Assembly (NCBI RefSeq): GCF_012396235.1
Contig: NZ_JAAXPA010000013.1
Location: forward strand, 124,001-188,000
Direction: 5' to 3'
DNA length: 64,000 bases
From: Rhodococcus opacus
GTDB lineage: Bacteria > Actinomycetota > Actinomycetes > Mycobacteriales > Mycobacteriaceae
Part shown: positions 61,607 through 64,000 of the stretch, in pieces
Numbering within the stretch: the stretch's first letter is position 1
Layout: each line of letters opens with the position of its first letter
Notes under the pieces: model-generated
The model's database searches: none
What the model was told of the DNA's origin: nothing
Seen by the model: the letters and a program-made list of their open reading frames with translations, nothing else
Translations under genes and position numbers: made by a program

Positions 61607-62038
61607 TCAGCCCACCATGTCGGCGAACCCGGCCAGGGACGCCTCCAGATCCGCCTTGGCGTTCTTGGCGACGGCCTTGCCGATGGGGCCGACGATCATC
61701 GTGCCGGTGAAGCTCGCGTCGATGATCGCCGTGGATCCGGCGCCGTCCGGCTCGACCTTCAGCGTGAATTCGACGGTCACCCCCGCCATGCCGGTGCCGG
61801 AGATCTTCACCATCTCGGGCACCTGCACCTCGGTGACGGTCCACTCGATCTTGTTGGCCATGCCCATCACGGAGACGACCTCGGTGAACTTCGATCCGAG
61901 TGACACCTCGGCGGGGATTTCGCTCTTCCACGACTGGTGGATGGTGAGCCACTCCTCCCAGCGGGACAGGTTGGAGAGCGCGTCCCACGCCTTGTCGGGG
62001 GAGGCGGGCAGGGACGCTGCGACGGAAACGGAAGCCAT
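61607..62038 (-). CDS. Rv0910-type SRPBCC protein in acyl-CoA operon
   Basis: 143 residues: SVAASLPASPDKAWDALSNLSRWEEWLTIHQSWKSEIPAEV, IEWTVTEVQVPEMVKISGTGMAGVTVEFTL, IVGPIGKAVAKNAKADLEASLAGF. Clear paralogue of the gene at 48821. Databases call this group a toxin, but here it sits between a thiolase and a hydratase gene with tight spacing, which fits a lipid- or acyl-binding role. No antitoxin-like gene is next to it. ATG at 62038. Confidence 0.83.
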   Translation of the reverse strand: MASVSVAASLPASPDKAWDALSNLSRWEEWLTIHQSWKSEIPAEVSLGSKFTEVVSVMGMANKIEWTVTEVQVPEMVKISGTGMAGVTVEFTLKVEPDGAGSTAIIDASFTGTMIVGPIGKAVAKNAKADLEASLAGFADMVG

Positions 62039-62085
62039 TATGTACTCCTGGTGTTCGGGGTGAAAGGAATTGTGAGAGAGACGGA

Positions 62086-63270
62086 TCAGAGTGCGCGGTA
62101 GGCGGTGACGACGACGGCACCACCGAGGCCGATGTTGTGCTGGAGGGCGACCGCGGCGCCGTCGACCTGGCGCTTGTCGGCCGTGCCGCGGAGTTGCCAG
62201 GTGAGTTCGCTGCACTGGGCGAGGCCGGTGGCGCCGAGGGGATGCCCCTTGGAGATGAGTCCGCCGGACGGGTTGACCACCCAGCGCCCGCCGTACGTGG
62301 TGTCGTCGTTGTCGACGAGTTTGCCGCCCTCGCCCTCGCCGCACAGGCCGAGCGCCTCGTAGGTCAGCAGTTCGTTGGTGGAGAAGCAGTCGTGGAGTTC
62401 GATGACGTCGATGTCGTCCGGCCCGATGCCTGCCTGTTCGTACACGCGGGCCGCGGCCGTGCGGGTCATGTCCGCGCCGACCAGACTGATCGCACTCCGA
62501 TCCTCGAACGTGCTCGGGAGGTCGGTGACCATGGACTGGCCGACGATCTCCACGGCCTGCCCGGCGAGGTCGTGCTTGTCGACGAACTCCTCGCTCGCGA
62601 CGACGACGGCACCGGAGCCGTCCGAGGTGGGGGAGCACTGCAGTTTGGTGAGGGGCCCGTAGATCGGCTTCGAGCCGAGGATCTCGTCGAGCGTGTACTC
62701 GACCTGGAACTGGGCGTACGGGTTGTTCTGTGAGTGGCGGTGGTTCTTCACGCCGATCTCGGCGAACTGTTCCGCCGTGGTCCCGAACCGTTCCATGTGT
62801 TCCTTGCCGGCGGCGCCGAACATGTAGGGGGCCGGCGGCATCGCGAACTCCTGAAGTTCGGCGAGCGCGAGGAGGTGGCGCATCATCGGCTGTTCCCGGT
62901 CGTCGTACGTGGACCCGAGCGAACCGGCCTGCATCTTCTCGAAGCCCAGCGCGAGTGCGCAGTCCACCTGCCCGCTCCGGACCGCCTGCGTGGCGAGGAA
63001 GAGCGCGGTCGACCCCGTCGAACAGTTGTTGTTGACGTTCACGATGGGAATGCCGGTGAGGCCGAGTTCGTAGACGGCCCGCTGTCCCGACGTCGACTCG
63101 CCGTACACGTATCCGACGTACGCCTGCTCCACGAGCCGGTACTCGATCCCGGCGTCCTCGAGTGCCCTGCCATCGGCCTCACGCGCCATGTCGGGGTAGT
63201 CCCACTCGCGTGCACCCGGCTTCTCGAACTTCGTCATCCCGACGCCGACGACGAACACTCTGTTACCCAT
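62086..63270 (-). CDS. Thiolase / lipid-transfer protein (SCP-x type)
   Basis: 394 residues. Catalytic Cys in [22 protein letters not shown], His in [27 protein letters not shown] and the C-terminal glycine-rich part [16 protein letters not shown]. This is the SCP-x thiolase group (mycobacterial Ltp proteins), which cleaves branched or steroid-side-chain 3-ketoacyl-CoA. ATG at 63270 with GGGAG upstream. First gene of the operon reaching to 56482; it follows the operator-bearing gap to the divergent TetR gene. Confidence 0.88.
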   Translation of the reverse strand: MGNRVFVVGVGMTKFEKPGAREWDYPDMAREADGRALEDAGIEYRLVEQAYVGYVYGESTSGQRAVYELGLTGIPIVNVNNNCSTGSTALFLATQAVRSGQVDCALALGFEKMQAGSLGSTYDDREQPMMRHLLALAELQEFAMPPAPYMFGAAGKEHMERFGTTAEQFAEIGVKNHRHSQNNPYAQFQVEYTLDEILGSKPIYGPLTKLQCSPTSDGSGAVVVASEEFVDKHDLAGQAVEIVGQSMVTDLPSTFEDRSAISLVGADMTRTAAARVYEQAGIGPDDIDVIELHDCFSTNELLTYEALGLCGEGEGGKLVDNDDTTYGGRWVVNPSGGLISKGHPLGATGLAQCSELTWQLRGTADKRQVDGAAVALQHNIGLGGAVVVTAYRAL

Positions 63271-63303
63271 TGCGGCTCCCTGAGTCCGGAGAAATGTGTG
63301 TGT

Positions 63304-63341
63304 GACACCTTGTCTCACCAAAGTATGTGAGACAAGGTGTC
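63304..63341. promoter_or_regulatory. TetR operator, perfect 15-bp inverted repeat
   Basis: GACACCTTGTCTCAC at 63304-63318 and its exact complement at 63327-63341, with an 8-base spacer CAAAGTAT. It lies between the thiolase start (63270) and the TetR start (63374), a typical site for a divergent repressor. Confidence 0.75.
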
Positions 63342-63373
63342 CAGTCAACAGTCGGGTGGGTAACGTATGCGTG

Positions 63374-64000
63374 ATGCCGGACAAAGTGGAAACCGCCGCG
63401 TCGCCCCAGGGGGACGGCCGCGCCACGCGCTGGGAGGACCACAAGGCGGAACGCCGCAGCCGGATTCTCGAAGCCGCGATGGACGCCATCAACGAGGACG
63501 GTCCCGACGTGGGCGTCCAGCAGATCGCGAACCGCGCCGACGTCCCGCGATCGGTGGTCTACCGGATCTTCACCGATCGCGGTGACCTCGACGAGCAGCT
63601 ACGCGGGCGCATCATCGAACGACTGATGGCGGACCTCGCGCCCACGTTGACACCGGAGGGGACAGTGGGCGAGGCAATCGCCCGCGCCGTGGAGACGTAC
63701 CTGCGGTGGATCGTGGAATATCCACGGCTCCACCAATTCCTCGGCACCGGATCGCCGGGCAGGCGGACGACCGGCTCACGTGTGGTCACCGGAACGAAGA
63801 CCGCGATCGCGCTCCAGCTGTCGGGTCTGCTCGCGACTGTCCTCGACACGGTGGCCGGCAACTCTGACCTGGCCGAGGCGCTGGCCTTCGGGTTGGTGGG
63901 ACTCGTGGATGCCAGCGTCAATCGATGGCTGAGCAACCCGCAGTCGGCGCTCGGCAGCGACGAGCTGGCCGAGTTCCTCGAGGTGTCGATCTGGCAAGTG
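63374..64000 (+). CDS. TetR-family regulator, C-terminus beyond window
   Basis: First 209 codons; the gene runs past the right edge. DNA-binding part: [20 protein letters not shown], then [28 protein letters not shown], a classic TetR helix-turn-helix, with a longer N-terminal tail than usual. The ligand-binding part starts near residue 75 with [13 protein letters not shown]. It diverges from the acyl-CoA degradation operon and probably represses it until an acyl-CoA ligand binds. ATG at 63374. Confidence 0.85.
   Translation, partial: MPDKVETAASPQGDGRATRWEDHKAERRSRILEAAMDAINEDGPDVGVQQIANRADVPRSVVYRIFTDRGDLDEQLRGRIIERLMADLAPTLTPEGTVGEAIARAVETYLRWIVEYPRLHQFLGTGSPGRRTTGSRVVTGTKTAIALQLSGLLATVLDTVAGNSDLAEALAFGLVGLVDASVNRWLSNPQSALGSDELAEFLEVSIWQV

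Overview
The window is chromosomal DNA of a high-GC, mycolic-acid-containing actinomycete. Rhodococcus is most likely (R. jostii/opacus type), although no rRNA gene is present to prove it. The evidence is strong G/C third-position bias, many GTG starts, an antigen-85-type esterase, a fused AccD3-type carboxyltransferase, an EchA6 homologue, a CtpE-type ATPase, an Rv0909-like small protein, two Rv0910-like SRPBCC proteins, an F420-type PPOX enzyme and a mycobacterial-type LigD. I see no tRNA, rRNA, CRISPR array, IS element, integrase or prophage block. Coding density is very high. No gap between genes exceeds about 225 bases, and five convergent gene pairs overlap at their 3' ends.

Layout. 1-8 kb: N-terminal part of a propionyl-CoA synthetase, a secreted mycolyltransferase-like esterase, a GPP34 protein, a DUF222/HNH protein, asnB and accD3. 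8-16 kb: a two-gene molybdenum hydroxylase followed by a membrane ABM-domain protein and an SRPBCC protein, then a large multicopper oxidase lipoprotein fused to FG-GAP-like repeats. 16-20 kb: an XRE regulator, membrane protein and ABC exporter operon, then fdxA. 20-26 kb: an ABC-F ATPase, a methyltransferase, an aldo/keto reductase, a cupin, a tiny glycine-rich membrane peptide with an orphan S74-like chaperone-domain protein, and an MMPL transporter. 26-34 kb: an AfsR/SARP-type regulator divergent from a hemerythrin-domain gene, a phospholipase D, a secreted lipase and a flavin monooxygenase.

34-39 kb carries echA6, a metallo-hydrolase, ctpE and the Rv0909-like gene, in the same order as the M. 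tuberculosis Rv0905-Rv0909 block. 39-49 kb: an antiporter, a lipoprotein lipase, a MmcQ/YjbR protein, a LytS/LytTR two-component pair and two sodium:carboxylate symporters with small partner subunits. This leads to an Rv0910-like SRPBCC gene behind a perfect 25-bp palindrome. 49-56 kb: a solute-binding lipoprotein, ligD, two paralogous small envelope proteins (one with no ATG/GTG/TTG at its expected start), and a GntR regulator with an orphan ABC ATPase. 56-64 kb: an F420-type enzyme, then a six-gene acyl-CoA degradation operon (thiolase, SRPBCC, MaoC, SDR, tandem acyl-CoA dehydrogenase, CoA transferase). A TetR gene diverges from that operon across a perfect 15-bp inverted repeat and runs off the right edge.

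The most notable signals are these. The EchA6 homologue lacks both crotonase catalytic glutamates. Two heptamers with 11-bp periodicity lie between the SARP gene and the hemerythrin gene. A 58-nt palindromic repeat occurs twice. The S74-like protein stands alone outside any phage context. The ligD has no ku nearby. The Rv0909-like and Rv0910-like genes, adjacent in M. tuberculosis, are about 10 kb apart here, and a second Rv0910-like gene sits inside the acyl-CoA operon.
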